A stretch of 64,000 nucleotides of DNA from Neoroseomonas oryzicola (lineage in GTDB: Bacteria > Pseudomonadota > Alphaproteobacteria > Acetobacterales > Acetobacteraceae): positions 462,283 to 526,282 of the forward strand of contig NZ_JAAVUP010000003.1 of NCBI RefSeq assembly GCF_012163135.1, read 5' to 3'. Positions 17,214-26,214 of the stretch are shown here, in pieces. The notes beneath the pieces were generated by a model, which was not told where the DNA came from, made no database searches, and worked only from the letters and a program-made list of their open reading frames with translations. The stretch's first letter is position 1, and each line of letters starts with the position of its first letter. A program made the position numbers and the translations under genes.

Positions 17214-18557
17214 ATGCCGACCGATGCCCAGGGCCATGCCCTGACCGCTGCCTCGGACGCCGCCGCGGCTGCCTATGACCATGTCGTGCAGGGCTACCTG
17301 AAGTATCGCGCCGATGCCGGGCTGCGGCTGAAGGCAGCGCTCGCCCTCGACCCCGAGATGGCGATGGGCCAGGTGCTGCAGGGCGCCTTCGCCATGCTCG
17401 CCTACAACACGCAGCATGTGCCGCGCGCACGGGACGCCGCGACCGCGGCCGCGCGCTTCGCAGGCAACGACCGGGAGCGCGCGCACGCCGCGGCGCTGAT
17501 GCGCTGGGCCGAGGGCGACGTGGACGGCGCGCTCGCGGCATGGGAGGCGATCCTCGCGCAGCATCCGCGCGACATCCTCGCCTTCCGGCTGCACCATTTC
17601 TGCGCCTTCTGGCTCGGGCGCGCAGGGCAGATGCTGCGATCAGTGAACTCGGTCGGGCCGCACTGGTCGGCCGCGGTGCCGGGCTTCGGCAGCATCCTCG
17701 CCTGCCGCTGCTTCGCCAATGAGGAATGCGGGCACTACACCGAGGCCGAGGAAGCCGGCCGCGCCGCCGTCATGCTCGATCCCGGCGACCTCTGGGCGAC
17801 GCATGGCGTGGCGCATGTGCTCGAGATGCAGGGCCGTCGCGGCGAGGGGATCGCCTGGCTCAAGGCGCTCGAGCAGCATTGGGACGGCGGGTCGAACCTG
17901 CTGCATCACCTGTGGTGGCACCGCGCGATGTATCACCTCGAGCGCGGCGAGCATGACGAGGTGCTGGATCTGTACGACCGCGGCTTCCGCAACCTCGGCA
18001 GCGCGCTGACCCAGGCGATGCCGGACCTCTACATCGACGTGCAGAACGCGGCGTCGATGCTGTTCCGCCTGCGGCGCCAGGGCGTCGATGTCGGCAACCG
18101 GTGGGAGGAACTCGCCGACAAGGCCGAGGCGCGGATCGGGGACTGCCTGTCCGCCTTCACCCTGCCGCACTGGATGATGGCGCTGACGGCAACCGGGCGC
18201 TTCCAGGCCGCGGCGCGCATGCTGGACGGGATGCGCGAGGCCGCGTCGAAGCCCGGCACCATCGCGCCGATCCTGCGCGACGCCGCGATCCCGGTCTCCG
18301 AGGCGGTGCTCGCCCATGCCCAGGGCGACCATGCGCGGGCGGTGGAGGCGATGCGTCCCGCTCTGTCCGTGATGCACCGCATGGGCGGCAGCCACGCGCA
18401 GCAGGACGTGCTGGAGCAGTTGTTCCTCGACGCGGCGATGAAGGCCGGCGCGACGGAGGATGTGCGCATGCTGCTCGAACGCGTGGCGGGGCGGCATCCG
18501 GTCGCGCCGGAGCGGCGGGCGGGGTATGCGGAGGCGGCAAAGGCCGTGCGGCACTAG
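17214..18557 (+). CDS. Tetratricopeptide repeat protein, TTC38-like
   Basis: 447 residues. The ATG at 17214 has GGGAGGAG just upstream. The core GHYTEAEEAGRAAVMLDPGDLWATHG and HVLEMQGRRGEGIAWLK, then LLHHLWWHRAMYHLERGEHDEVLDLYD, matches the TTC38 family (a eukaryote-shared TPR protein also frequent in Proteobacteria). Helical repeats run throughout; there is no signal peptide. Biochemical role unknown; TPR units usually mediate protein contacts. It follows dut by 37 bases and may be cotranscribed. Confidence 0.87.
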   Translation: MPTDAQGHALTAASDAAAAAYDHVVQGYLKYRADAGLRLKAALALDPEMAMGQVLQGAFAMLAYNTQHVPRARDAATAAARFAGNDRERAHAAALMRWAEGDVDGALAAWEAILAQHPRDILAFRLHHFCAFWLGRAGQMLRSVNSVGPHWSAAVPGFGSILACRCFANEECGHYTEAEEAGRAAVMLDPGDLWATHGVAHVLEMQGRRGEGIAWLKALEQHWDGGSNLLHHLWWHRAMYHLERGEHDEVLDLYDRGFRNLGSALTQAMPDLYIDVQNAASMLFRLRRQGVDVGNRWEELADKAEARIGDCLSAFTLPHWMMALTATGRFQAAARMLDGMREAASKPGTIAPILRDAAIPVSEAVLAHAQGDHARAVEAMRPALSVMHRMGGSHAQQDVLEQLFLDAAMKAGATEDVRMLLERVAGRHPVAPERRAGYAEAAKAVRH

Positions 18558-18565
18558 GCGTGCTG

Positions 18566-18731
18566 CCGAGAGGGGCGCCGCCCCTCTCGGGCTCTCCCCG
18601 CCAAAGGCCGAAGGGCCTTTGGGAACCATCACTTGGTTCCAGCGTGGCGACTGCCCGGCTTGGCGCCAGGTATCGGTTTCCAAAGGCCTTTCGGCCTTTG
18701 GCGGGGAGGTTTGGAGGGGCAGCGCCCCTCC
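18566..18731. repeat. Compound palindromic repeat, copy 2
   Basis: Four hairpins in mirrored order: outer CCGAGAGGGGCG..CCCCTCTCGG (18566-18590), inner CCAAAGGCC-GAAG-GGCCTTTGG (18601-18622), a core of about 57 bp, inner CCAAAGGCC-TTTC-GGCCTTTGG (18680-18701), outer GGAGGGG..CCCCTCC (18713-18731). It occupies the whole gap between convergent genes and could terminate both. Confidence 0.78.
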
Positions 18732-18741
18732 ATCACCCGCC

Positions 18742-20325
18742 CTATTTCAATCGCCAGATCTCCACCGGCCCCCGTTCCTCCGGCACCGCGGCGACGAGGT
18801 CGTAGTTCTCCTGCAGCGCCTCGTCGACCATCGCGGCGATGCGCGGGCGCACGTTCGGCCACCAGCCGCGGTCCACCACGATCACCTGCGGGTTGGTCGA
18901 CAGGATGCGCTCGACCTCCTCGTTCGGGTCGATGCCGGTGACGCTCCAGTAGCGGCCGACGAGCTGGTCGGGGAAGGCGAAGCGCGTCGCGAGCCCCGCC
19001 TTGGCCAGCACGTAGACGGCCGGATGGTAGTTCACCACCCAGATCGGTTCGCCGGGCTCGATCTCCCGCCGCACGGCGCGGGCGACGGCCCGCACCGGGT
19101 CGGGCGAGCCCAGCCCGATCGCGGCGTAGAGCCGCGGTATGGTCGAGGACCGCCAGGCATCGGTCGCCACGCCGCCGACGATGACCGCGAAGGCCAGCAC
19201 CACGAGGCCCGGCCGCGCCACATGCGCCAGCCGCCGCGCGCCCAGCGCGGCGAGCAGCGACAGCGGCGGGATCCAGATCAGGTAGTAGTGCTGGAAGTAC
19301 ATGCCCGGCATCACCACCGCCGCCGTCGCCGCGGCGAACCAGACGATGGCGAGGCGCCGCAGCAACGCGACCGGCCCCTGCTTCACCCGCGGCCGCACCA
19401 CCGCCGGGATCACCAGCATGAAGGCCCAGAACAGGATCATCGCCGCGATCAGCGTGTAGCGCCCGGCGTCGAGCAGCCCGACGCGCGCGCCCGCATATCG
19501 CATGGGCGCCAGGAAGGCGCCGACGATGAAGTCCTCGAGATGCCCGCGAACCCAGTAGGCCAGGCCGAAAAGCAGCGTCGGCGAGGCGCAGAGCACCGCA
19601 TAGGCCGCGGCGTAGAGCAGCACGCGCGAGGTCGGCAGCAGCCCGCGCCACCAGGCCGGCCCGACCAGCAGCAGCCAGGCGAGGCAGCCCTCGAACACTG
19701 CGACCGGCTTGATCGCCAGCGCGAAGCCGATCATCACGCCCATCGCGAGGATCTTGCGGAAGGGCGGCGCCTCGTTGTTCTCCAGCGCGCGGCGTGCCGC
19801 GCGCAGGCCGAGCGCCATGGACCACGCCGTCAGCGGCGCGAAGAGCACTTCCGTATTGGTCGCGAGCCCGCCGAGCAGCGTCGTGTGCGCGAGGTACAAC
19901 AGCCCCGCCGCAAGCCCGATCGCCGGCGGCGCGGTGGCGAAGCGCACCATGGCATAGAGCGCCCAGGCGGTGAGCCAGGTGCCCAACAGCCCGAGCAGCC
20001 GCGGCACCCAGATCTGCTCGCCCAGCAGCCCCATGATCGCGGCGAAGAGCGCCGGCGCGCCGACGGGGTGCATGTCCCACACCGCATCGAGCGGCCAGTT
20101 GCCGCGCAGCCATTCGCGGGCCTGCAGCATGTACAGGCCTTCGTCGGAATCGATCACCGCCGCGGCGAAGGAGAAGGCGCGCAGCAGCACCGCCGCGAGC
20201 AGCAGGATCAGCGGCACCGCCGCTCCGCGCAGGGCGCGCCGCATCCGCGACCCCGCCGCGACGCGGCGTAACACCGTGGGCGTGGAGGCCGCGAGGGTTT
20301 CGGTGGTGGTGCCGTCGGGGCTCAT
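18742..20325 (-). CDS. Glycosyltransferase family 39-like membrane protein
   Basis: 527 residues from the ATG at 20325; the frame stays open upstream, but this start follows the amidase stop by 20 bases. About eleven hydrophobic segments follow a basic N-terminus. After the first comes AAVIDSDEGLYMLQAREWL, the D..DE..Y pattern of ArnT/PMT-type (GT39) lipid-linked sugar transferases, then MHPVGAPALFAAI. A soluble C-terminal tail (from about 430) ends in WRLK. It probably moves a sugar from a polyprenyl carrier to a protein or lipid at the periplasmic face. The acceptor is unknown. Confidence 0.85.
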   Translation of the reverse strand: MSPDGTTTETLAASTPTVLRRVAAGSRMRRALRGAAVPLILLLAAVLLRAFSFAAAVIDSDEGLYMLQAREWLRGNWPLDAVWDMHPVGAPALFAAIMGLLGEQIWVPRLLGLLGTWLTAWALYAMVRFATAPPAIGLAAGLLYLAHTTLLGGLATNTEVLFAPLTAWSMALGLRAARRALENNEAPPFRKILAMGVMIGFALAIKPVAVFEGCLAWLLLVGPAWWRGLLPTSRVLLYAAAYAVLCASPTLLFGLAYWVRGHLEDFIVGAFLAPMRYAGARVGLLDAGRYTLIAAMILFWAFMLVIPAVVRPRVKQGPVALLRRLAIVWFAAATAAVVMPGMYFQHYYLIWIPPLSLLAALGARRLAHVARPGLVVLAFAVIVGGVATDAWRSSTIPRLYAAIGLGSPDPVRAVARAVRREIEPGEPIWVVNYHPAVYVLAKAGLATRFAFPDQLVGRYWSVTGIDPNEEVERILSTNPQVIVVDRGWWPNVRPRIAAMVDEALQENYDLVAAVPEERGPVEIWRLK

Positions 20326-20345
20326 GCGGTGCCGCCCAGTGCGCC

Positions 20346-21740
20346 TCACGGCGCCGGGCGCATCTCCTTCCAGGGCGCGGCGCGCTCGTAGCCATAGGCG
20401 CCGCGATAGACCGTCGCCTCGTCGAAGCAGCGGCCGACGAGCTGCAGCGACAGCGGCAGGCCCTCGGCCTGCGACAGGCCGCACATCAGCGTCAGCGCCG
20501 GATGGCCGGTGACGTTGAAGGGCGTGCGCGCCTGGCGCGGGTAGGTGATCTCCACGGCCTCGGGATCATCGATGCGGCAGGCGGGATCCATCGACGACGC
20601 GGTGAGCAGCAGGTCGCAATCCTGCAGCGCGGCCTCGACCGCGGCGAACAGTTCGCGGCGCCGGCGCTGCGCCTGGACGTAGTCCTCCGCGCGCACGAAG
20701 AGGCCCGGGGCGAGCCGCTTGCGCGTCAGGTTCGAATAGCCCTCCGGCGCCTCGCGCAGCCAGCGTCCGTGGATGGCGGCGGCCTCGGAGAGCAGGATGG
20801 CGCGGTTCACGCCGGCGAACTCGGTCAGCGACGGCAGGGTGACGGTCCTCACCTTCGCCCCTTCCTTCGCCATGACGCGCGCGGCGGTTTCGAGGGCGGC
20901 GGCGACCTCGGCCGTGGCGGGCTGGTCGGTCTCGTGGAAGTGGCGGACGAAGCCGATGGTCAGCCCCTTCAGCCCCTTGCGCAGGTGGCGCGCCTGATTG
21001 GTCGTGCGGCGCGCGACGCTGCCGGGATCCTCGGGGTCATGGCCCGCGATGGCGTTCAGCAGCATCGCGTTGGAGGCGACGTCCTTGGTCATGGGCCCGA
21101 CATGGTCGAGCGTATAGGCGAGGGGGAAGACGCCGCGGCGGGAGACGAGGCCATAGGTCGGCTTCATGCCGACGATGCCGCAATGGCTCGCCGGATGCCG
21201 CACCGATCCGCCGGTGTCGGTGCCGAGCGCGGCGGGAAGGATGTTCGCCCCCACGATCGAACCCGAGCCAGAGGACGACCCGCCCGGATGATGCGCCGTG
21301 TTCCACGGGTTGCGCGCCGGCGGGAAGGGCAGGTCGAAGGCGGGCCCGCCGATGGCGAATTCATGCGTGGCGAGTTTCACGGGGAACACCGCGCCCGCCG
21401 CACGCAGCCGCGCGACGACGTCGGCGTCCACGCTCTTCATGTTGTCGAGCAGGTGCCGCGAGTGGCAGGTGGTCGGGTGGCCGGCGAGGTCGATGATGTC
21501 CTTCAGCCCGACCGGCAGCCCGTCGATCGGGGATCGCGGCCCCGACCGCGCGATGCGCCGCGCGGCCTTCTTCGCGTCCTCCCGCGCCGCGTCCCACAGC
21601 GGCAGGATGGTGGTGTTGAGCCGCGGCTCCAGCGCCTCGAACCGCGCGCGCAGCGCGTCGAGGTATTCGACCGGCGAGACGCGGCGCCGCGCGATCGCGG
21701 CCGAGGCCTCGGCCAGCGTCAGTTCGTGCAGCGGCTTCAT
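20346..21740 (-). CDS. Amidase, AtzE-like (amidase signature family)
   Basis: 464 residues. The amidase signature triad is present with normal spacing: Lys80 in PVGLKDIID, cis-Ser155 in HHPGGSSSGSGS, nucleophile Ser179 in GTDTGGSVRHPA. Its ATG overlaps the stop of a 61-residue AtzG-like gene (ATGA), the arrangement of AtzG-AtzE, where the small protein is a structural partner of the amidase. The characterised AtzEG complex hydrolyses 1-carboxybiuret in cyanuric acid breakdown. Here no other atz gene is visible, so the substrate is open. Confidence 0.9.
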   Translation of the reverse strand: MKPLHELTLAEASAAIARRRVSPVEYLDALRARFEALEPRLNTTILPLWDAAREDAKKAARRIARSGPRSPIDGLPVGLKDIIDLAGHPTTCHSRHLLDNMKSVDADVVARLRAAGAVFPVKLATHEFAIGGPAFDLPFPPARNPWNTAHHPGGSSSGSGSIVGANILPAALGTDTGGSVRHPASHCGIVGMKPTYGLVSRRGVFPLAYTLDHVGPMTKDVASNAMLLNAIAGHDPEDPGSVARRTTNQARHLRKGLKGLTIGFVRHFHETDQPATAEVAAALETAARVMAKEGAKVRTVTLPSLTEFAGVNRAILLSEAAAIHGRWLREAPEGYSNLTRKRLAPGLFVRAEDYVQAQRRRRELFAAVEAALQDCDLLLTASSMDPACRIDDPEAVEITYPRQARTPFNVTGHPALTLMCGLSQAEGLPLSLQLVGRCFDEATVYRGAYGYERAAPWKEMRPAP

Positions 21741-21922
21741 CGTGCGGCCTGGCGCGGCGTGACCGCGAAGGCGGGCATCGGCTCGGCGCGTTCGTCGGCC
21801 GGTCGCGGAAAGGCGGTGGCGAGACGCTTCGCATGCGCGACCGCCTCGACGATTTCCGCGCCGCGGTCGCGCCACGCATCCCCCAGGCCCGCGGCGCGGG
21901 CCACCGCTTCGTCGTCTGTCAT
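21737..21922 (-). CDS. DUF4089/AtzG-like small amidase partner
   Basis: 61 residues, MTDDEAVARAAGLG start. The helical body (IVEAVAHAKRLATAF) and a proline-containing C-terminal arm (PRPADERAEPMPAFAV) match the DUF4089/AtzG pattern. Such proteins form a tight complex with AtzE-type amidases and resemble GatC in that role. The stop overlaps the amidase ATG, so expression is coupled. Upstream (21923-22017) nothing else is coded. The small size makes the assignment rest mainly on position plus the C-terminal pattern. Confidence 0.72.
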   Translation of the reverse strand: MTDDEAVARAAGLGDAWRDRGAEIVEAVAHAKRLATAFPRPADERAEPMPAFAVTPRQAAR

Positions 21923-22017
21923 GGTCTCCCGACCCCCCGGTTCCAGGCACGGCAAGGTGCCGCAAAAGGGCCGGGGGCGGAAGTTGCGCCGTCCCGGTGG
22001 CGACGGCGTGGCGAAGG

Positions 22018-22425
22018 TCAGGCGGCGGCGCGGCGCATCACGCCCGAGAGCAGCGAATAGGCAGCCGTCCACGCCTCCGAGGCGTCCTTCGTCCAGGCCT
22101 CGCCGAGGCCCTTTTCCAGCGTCCAGAGCAGCGCGGCGCCGACGCTGTCGTATTGTTCCGCGGTCACGCCGTAGTTGACGTGGCGGCGCGCGAGCGCCTC
22201 CGCGGCCGGAACGATCTCGGCCGGGCGGGACAGGCCCGCGACGACCGAGTTCAGCATGAGCATGAGCTTGCGCTTCTGCTCCGGCAGCGTGTCCGACTTG
22301 AAGAGCGGCCGCGACGTCGGGTCGATCGCGAAGAGCCGATCGTAGAAGAGGTCCGCGGCGGTATCCGCGATGGGCAGCACCTGCTTCCAGGTGTCCTGCA
22401 CGATGCGAGTCTGGTCCGGGGTCAT
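22018..22425 (-). CDS. Single-domain globin (bacterial haemoglobin-like)
   Basis: 135 residues from the ATG at 22425, with a strong AAGGAGG 5-11 bases upstream. The globin fold is seen in FYDRLFAIDPTSRPLFKSD (B to CD region, Phe42), MLMLNSVVAGL and the proximal His82 in ALARRHVNYGV; EQYDSVGAALLWTLEKGLG forms the G helix. The length is that of Vitreoscilla-type single-domain haemoglobins, which bind O2 and often detoxify NO. There is no reductase domain. Stand-alone gene; about 270 bp separate it from the divergent CoA transferase with no gene between. Confidence 0.9.
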   Translation of the reverse strand: MTPDQTRIVQDTWKQVLPIADTAADLFYDRLFAIDPTSRPLFKSDTLPEQKRKLMLMLNSVVAGLSRPAEIVPAAEALARRHVNYGVTAEQYDSVGAALLWTLEKGLGEAWTKDASEAWTAAYSLLSGVMRRAAA

Positions 22426-22699
22426 GCCTGCCTCCTTCGAACGCGCGCCGAGCCTAGCGTTGTGCAGTGCGTCAAAGCAGCAAGGATCGTCACAGAGGGG
22501 GCGCAGGCCCGGTCCGGCCTTGCCCCGGGCGATCGCCGTGCGGCGTTGCGGGCGGCACGGCATGGAGGGCGGGCCCGACCCTCATGACTTGCGCGGGCGA
22601 ATTGGTGTCCTTGGGTTGAGTCGATCGAGCCGCTCTCGCCGAAGGGTTGCTGCCGTGGCGGATTTTCCGACCGCCCCGTTCCGGCGTATGCATCGCGGC

Positions 22700-23899
22700 A
22701 TGACGCAGGCACCGAACCTCCCGCTCGCCGGGCTGAAGATCGTCGAGCTCGGCCACTACATCGCCGCCCCCTTCGCGACGCGGCTGCTCGCGGACCTCGG
22801 TGCCGAGGTGGTGAAGGTCGAGCCCCCCGGCGGCGACCCGGTGCGCGGCTGGGGATCGAGCGTCGAGGGCAACGCCGTCTGGTTCAGCGTGCATGGCCGC
22901 AACAAGCTGTCGGTGACGCTCGACCTCAAGAAGGCCGAGGACCGCGAGAAGCTCGCCGCGCTGCTGAAGCGCGCCGATGCGCTGATCGAGAATTTCCGCG
23001 CCGGCTACCTCGAGCGCATTGGCCTCGGCCCCGATGTGCTGCACCAGGCGAACCCCCGCCTCGTGATCGGGCGGATCTCCGGCTACGGGCAGGAAGGCCC
23101 CTATCGCGACAAGCCCGCCTTCGGCGCGATCGGGGAGGCGATGGGCGGGCTGCGCCACCTCACGGCCAATCCGGGGCAGACCGAATACCCCCCGCCGCGC
23201 TGCGGCGTGTCGATCAGCGACGACCTCGCGGGGATGTACTGCGCCATGGCGGTCACCGCGGCCTGCTGGCAGGTGAAGGGCGACCCGGCGGCGAAGGGGC
23301 GCGTGGTCGATGTCGACCTGGTGTCCAGCGTCTTCTCGCTGATGGAAGGCATGCTGCCGGAGTACGGCCTGTTCGGCTGGGTGCGGCAGCCCCAGGGGGC
23401 GGCGATCAAGACCGCGGCGCCGACCAACACCTATCCCTGCGCCGACGGCAAGTGGCTGTGCATCGCGGGCAATTCCGACCTGATCTTCAAGCGCCTGATG
23501 GCCGCGATCGGCCGGCCCGCCATGGCCGAGGATCCGCGCTTCGCCAACAATGCCGGCCGCTGCGAGAATGTCGCCGAGCTCGACGCCGCCATCGCGGACT
23601 GGACGAAGACCCAGCCGGCCGCCGCGGCCGAGGCGATCCTCGAGGCCGCCGAGGTGCCCTGTTCCCGCCTGTTCGACATGGCGGACTGCGCCAACGACCC
23701 GCATTTCCGCGACCGCGGCTGGGTGATGGAAGTGCAGGACCCGCTGCTCGGCCAGGTGCTGCATCCCGCCGCCCCCTTCCGCTTCGACGGCGTCAGCCCG
23801 CAGCAGATGGTGCGCTGGCCGGGCCCCCCGGCCGGGGCGCACAACGAGAAGGTCTTCGCCGCCGTCGCGCGTGGCGAGGCCGGGCCGATCTCTCCCTGA
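22700..23899 (+). CDS. CoA transferase, family III (CaiB/BaiF)
   Basis: 399 residues from the ATG at 22700 (an in-frame ATG at 22688 adds four residues; neither has a clear Shine-Dalgarno). Family III hallmarks are LKIVELGHYIAAPFATRLLADLGAEVVKVE, EPPGGDPVR, ENFRAGYLERIGLG and ISGYGQEGPYRDKPAFG, in order over the first 150 residues. These enzymes move CoA between carboxylic acids through an aspartyl-thioester. The substrate is not predictable. bioY follows 20 bases later, which probably reflects cotranscription rather than a shared pathway. Confidence 0.92.
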   Translation: MTQAPNLPLAGLKIVELGHYIAAPFATRLLADLGAEVVKVEPPGGDPVRGWGSSVEGNAVWFSVHGRNKLSVTLDLKKAEDREKLAALLKRADALIENFRAGYLERIGLGPDVLHQANPRLVIGRISGYGQEGPYRDKPAFGAIGEAMGGLRHLTANPGQTEYPPPRCGVSISDDLAGMYCAMAVTAACWQVKGDPAAKGRVVDVDLVSSVFSLMEGMLPEYGLFGWVRQPQGAAIKTAAPTNTYPCADGKWLCIAGNSDLIFKRLMAAIGRPAMAEDPRFANNAGRCENVAELDAAIADWTKTQPAAAAEAILEAAEVPCSRLFDMADCANDPHFRDRGWVMEVQDPLLGQVLHPAAPFRFDGVSPQQMVRWPGPPAGAHNEKVFAAVARGEAGPISP

Positions 23900-23919
23900 A
23901 CCAACCAAGGACAAGAACG

Positions 23920-24444
23920 ATGACGAAGATCACGGCCGCCCTGCGCGGCGTGCCGGCGCTGCGCTTCGGCGCGATGGCGCTGCTCGGCTCCGCGGTGCTC
24001 GCGGCGTCCGCGCAGATCAGCCTGCCGATGTGGCCGGTGCCGGCGACGCTGCAGTCGCTGGCGGTGCTGCTGCTGGGCGCGCTCGGCGGGTCACGCCTGG
24101 GCGCGGCGAGCGTCGCGCTCTACCTTGCCGAGGGCGCGATGGGCCTGCCCGTCTTCGCAAATGCGACGGGCGGCATCGCGGTGCTGGCGGGCCCGACGGC
24201 GGGCTACCTGCTGGGCTTCCTGCCGGCGGCCTGGCTCGCGGGGCTGGTGGGCAGCGCGTGGCCACGCCAGGTGTTGGTGCTGGCGGCCGCGCATCTGCTG
24301 CTGTTCGTGCCGGGTGTCGCCTGGCTCGCCGGCTTCGTCGGTTGGGAACGCGCGCTGATGGCCGGCTTCGTGCTGTTCCTGCCGGGCACGGCGGTGAAGA
24401 CCGCGCTGGCCTTCGCCGTGCTGCGGGCGGCCCGGCGGGGCTGA
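23920..24444 (+). CDS. bioY: BioY biotin transporter substrate-specific component
   Basis: 174 residues, six hydrophobic segments. BioY hallmarks are ISLPMWPVPATLQSLAVLLLGA near residue 35-56, then LGAASVALYLAEGAMGLPVFA and GGIAVLAGPTAGYLLGFL. It is the ECF-type S component that binds biotin in the inner membrane. No bioMN energising genes are nearby, so it may act alone or use a shared module elsewhere. The start ATG at 23920 has AAGGA upstream. Confidence 0.94.
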   Translation: MTKITAALRGVPALRFGAMALLGSAVLAASAQISLPMWPVPATLQSLAVLLLGALGGSRLGAASVALYLAEGAMGLPVFANATGGIAVLAGPTAGYLLGFLPAAWLAGLVGSAWPRQVLVLAAAHLLLFVPGVAWLAGFVGWERALMAGFVLFLPGTAVKTALAFAVLRAARRG

Positions 24445-24493
24445 TCCGCGCGCCGCGACCCCGCGCCGTGATGCACGGCGCGGGGCGTGGGCT

Positions 24494-25348
24494 TCAGGCG
24501 ACCTTGGGCTGGGCTTCCATCCAGCGCCAGTACATCTCGCGCGCCTGCGTCGCGAAGCGGCCGATCTGCATGTCGCGGCCGTTGTAGCGGGTGCAGGGCT
24601 GCACCTTGGCGTAGTTGCCGGTCGAGAAGATCTCGTCCGCCGTGTCGAGTTCCACCGGCTTCACCGCGCGTTCCTCGACCGTCACGCCGGCATCGCGGAA
24701 CAGGCCGATGATGCGCTGGCGGGTGATGCCGTTGAGGAAGGTGTGGTTCACCGCCGGGGTGACGACCTTGCCGTCCTTGGCGAACCAGAGATTCGCGCTG
24801 GCGAATTCGGCGACATGGCCGAAGGCGTCGCACATCACCGCATTGTCCGCGCCCTGGGTCGCCGCGAAGGAGGAAGCGCGCGCGCCGTTCGGATAGAGGC
24901 AGGCGGCCTTGGCGTCGGTCGGCGCCATTTCCGGCGTCGGGCGGCGGAAGGGCGCCATCACGGCCGAGAAGCCGGCCCATTTCGGGATCGGGCTGTCATA
25001 GATCGCGAGGATGAAGTCGGTGCTGTCCGGATCCGGCCGCGCGGCGCCGAGGCCCTTGCGGATGAAGAACATCGGGCGGACGTAGAGCTCCGCCTCCGGG
25101 CCCATGCGGCGGATGCCCTCGCGGCACAGCGCCTCGATCTCGGCGGGCGTCTTGGTCGGCTTCATCAGCATCGCCTTGGCCGAGGCGACGGCGCGGGCGC
25201 AGTGGCGGTCGAGGTCCGGCGCCCAGCCCTTGATGGCCCGCGCCCCGTCGAAGATGACCGAACCCAGCCAGAAGGCGTGGTCCATCGGGCCGAGCACCTT
25301 CGGCTCCTCGGTCGACCAGGTTCCATCGTACCAGTAGACGCCGGCCAT
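24494..25348 (-). CDS. Branched-chain amino acid aminotransferase-like (fold type IV PLP enzyme)
   Basis: 284 residues. The PLP lysine is Lys147 in PTDAKAACLYPNGARAS, matching the AKxxxNY context of IlvE. HVAEFASANLWF and LNGITRQRII are the other conserved blocks. It transfers amino groups between branched-chain (or related) amino acids and 2-oxoglutarate. The N-terminus (VYWYDGTWSTEEPKV) and the FASANLWF motif in place of EGSGENLF mark it as a divergent subgroup; a D-amino-acid or other substrate is possible. It stands alone on the minus strand before the GntR regulator. Confidence 0.85.
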   Translation of the reverse strand: MAGVYWYDGTWSTEEPKVLGPMDHAFWLGSVIFDGARAIKGWAPDLDRHCARAVASAKAMLMKPTKTPAEIEALCREGIRRMGPEAELYVRPMFFIRKGLGAARPDPDSTDFILAIYDSPIPKWAGFSAVMAPFRRPTPEMAPTDAKAACLYPNGARASSFAATQGADNAVMCDAFGHVAEFASANLWFAKDGKVVTPAVNHTFLNGITRQRIIGLFRDAGVTVEERAVKPVELDTADEIFSTGNYAKVQPCTRYNGRDMQIGRFATQAREMYWRWMEAQPKVA

Positions 25349-25387
25349 GGTGGCTTTCTCCCCTGTCAGCCCCGTGTCTGTGCCACG

Positions 25388-26143
25388 TCAGGCAAGGGTG
25401 TTGAAGTATTCATGCTCCCGCGTGTCCGCATGGGAGATGCGCATTTCCACCGGCCGGTCCCCGATCGCGAGCGCAATGCGCTGGATCCGCAGCACGGGCG
25501 CGCCCGGCGCCAGGCCGAAGGCGGCGGCGACCTCGGTGGGCGCCGCCACGGCCCGGAGCCGTTCGTCGGTGCGGATCACCGAATGGCCGAAGCCCTTCTG
25601 GTACAGGCCGTAGACCGTGCCTTCCCGCCCCGCGAAGGCGGCGCGGTCGAGGCCGGGGAACAGGACCTTCGGCAGCCACAACTCATCGAGCACCACGGGC
25701 CGCCCCCCTATGCGCTGGAGGTTGCGCGCGACGATCATCGGCGCGCGCGGCGCCACGCCGAGATGCGGCGCGATCGAGGCCGGGCAGGGGACCGAGGCGC
25801 GGAAGTCGAGCAGTTCCGTCTCGGGCAGCAGGCGTGCCCCGCCTTCGGCGCGGATGTGGAAGAAGTAGAAGGCGGTGCGGTCGGGGCCGTCGCGCAGCGG
25901 GCGCGCCATGGCGTCGATGTCGGGCACGAAGGTGCCCTTGCCCTGCCGGCGCACCAGGGCGCGGGCGGCCACCAGCTCATCGACCGCGCGGCGCACCGTG
26001 CCGATGGCGCAGCCGAAGCGCGCGGCGAGCTTCGCCTCGGATGGCAGGGGCGTGCCGGCCGGGTACTCGCCGCCGGCCAGCGCCGCTTCCAGCGAATCCC
26101 GGATCAGGCGCCAGAGGGGCGGTTCCGCGTTCACGGCAGTCAT
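25388..26143 (-). CDS. GntR family regulator, HutC/UTRA subfamily
   Basis: 251 residues from the ATG at 26143; another ATG three codons upstream (26152) would overlap a palindrome, so the inner start is preferred. The N-terminal winged helix is PLPSEAKLAARFGCAIGTVRRAVDELVAARALVRRQGKGTFV. The C-terminal UTRA ligand domain has PMIVARNLQRIGGRPVVLDELWL and PVLRIQRIA. It is transcribed away from the split UxaA-family lyase genes, with two inverted repeats in the shared promoter. Repression of those genes until a carboxylic acid binds is the likely role. Confidence 0.88.
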   Translation of the reverse strand: MTAVNAEPPLWRLIRDSLEAALAGGEYPAGTPLPSEAKLAARFGCAIGTVRRAVDELVAARALVRRQGKGTFVPDIDAMARPLRDGPDRTAFYFFHIRAEGGARLLPETELLDFRASVPCPASIAPHLGVAPRAPMIVARNLQRIGGRPVVLDELWLPKVLFPGLDRAAFAGREGTVYGLYQKGFGHSVIRTDERLRAVAAPTEVAAAFGLAPGAPVLRIQRIALAIGDRPVEMRISHADTREHEYFNTLA

Positions 26144-26145
26144 AT

Positions 26146-26171
26146 AACTCATCTAGTTGACCGTGGGTCAA
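26146..26171. promoter_or_regulatory. Candidate operator pair between the GntR gene and the lyase genes
   Basis: Two neighbouring inverted repeats: AACT-N5-AGTT (26146-26158) and TTGAC-N5-GTCAA (26157-26171), sharing two bases. They sit directly upstream of the preferred GntR start and 44 bases or more before the lyase small-subunit ATG. Short half-sites like these occur by chance, so this is a position-based suggestion. Confidence 0.4.
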
Positions 26172-26214
26172 GCGCGGCCTAGCCTTCCGCCACCCAATGG
26201 ATAGGGAGGGAACG

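Noticed and set aside
1328-18731. Repeated palindromes considered as a CRISPR array
   Set aside because: Copies are kilobases apart, unequal in length and intergenic. There are no regularly spaced identical repeats with spacers and no cas genes.
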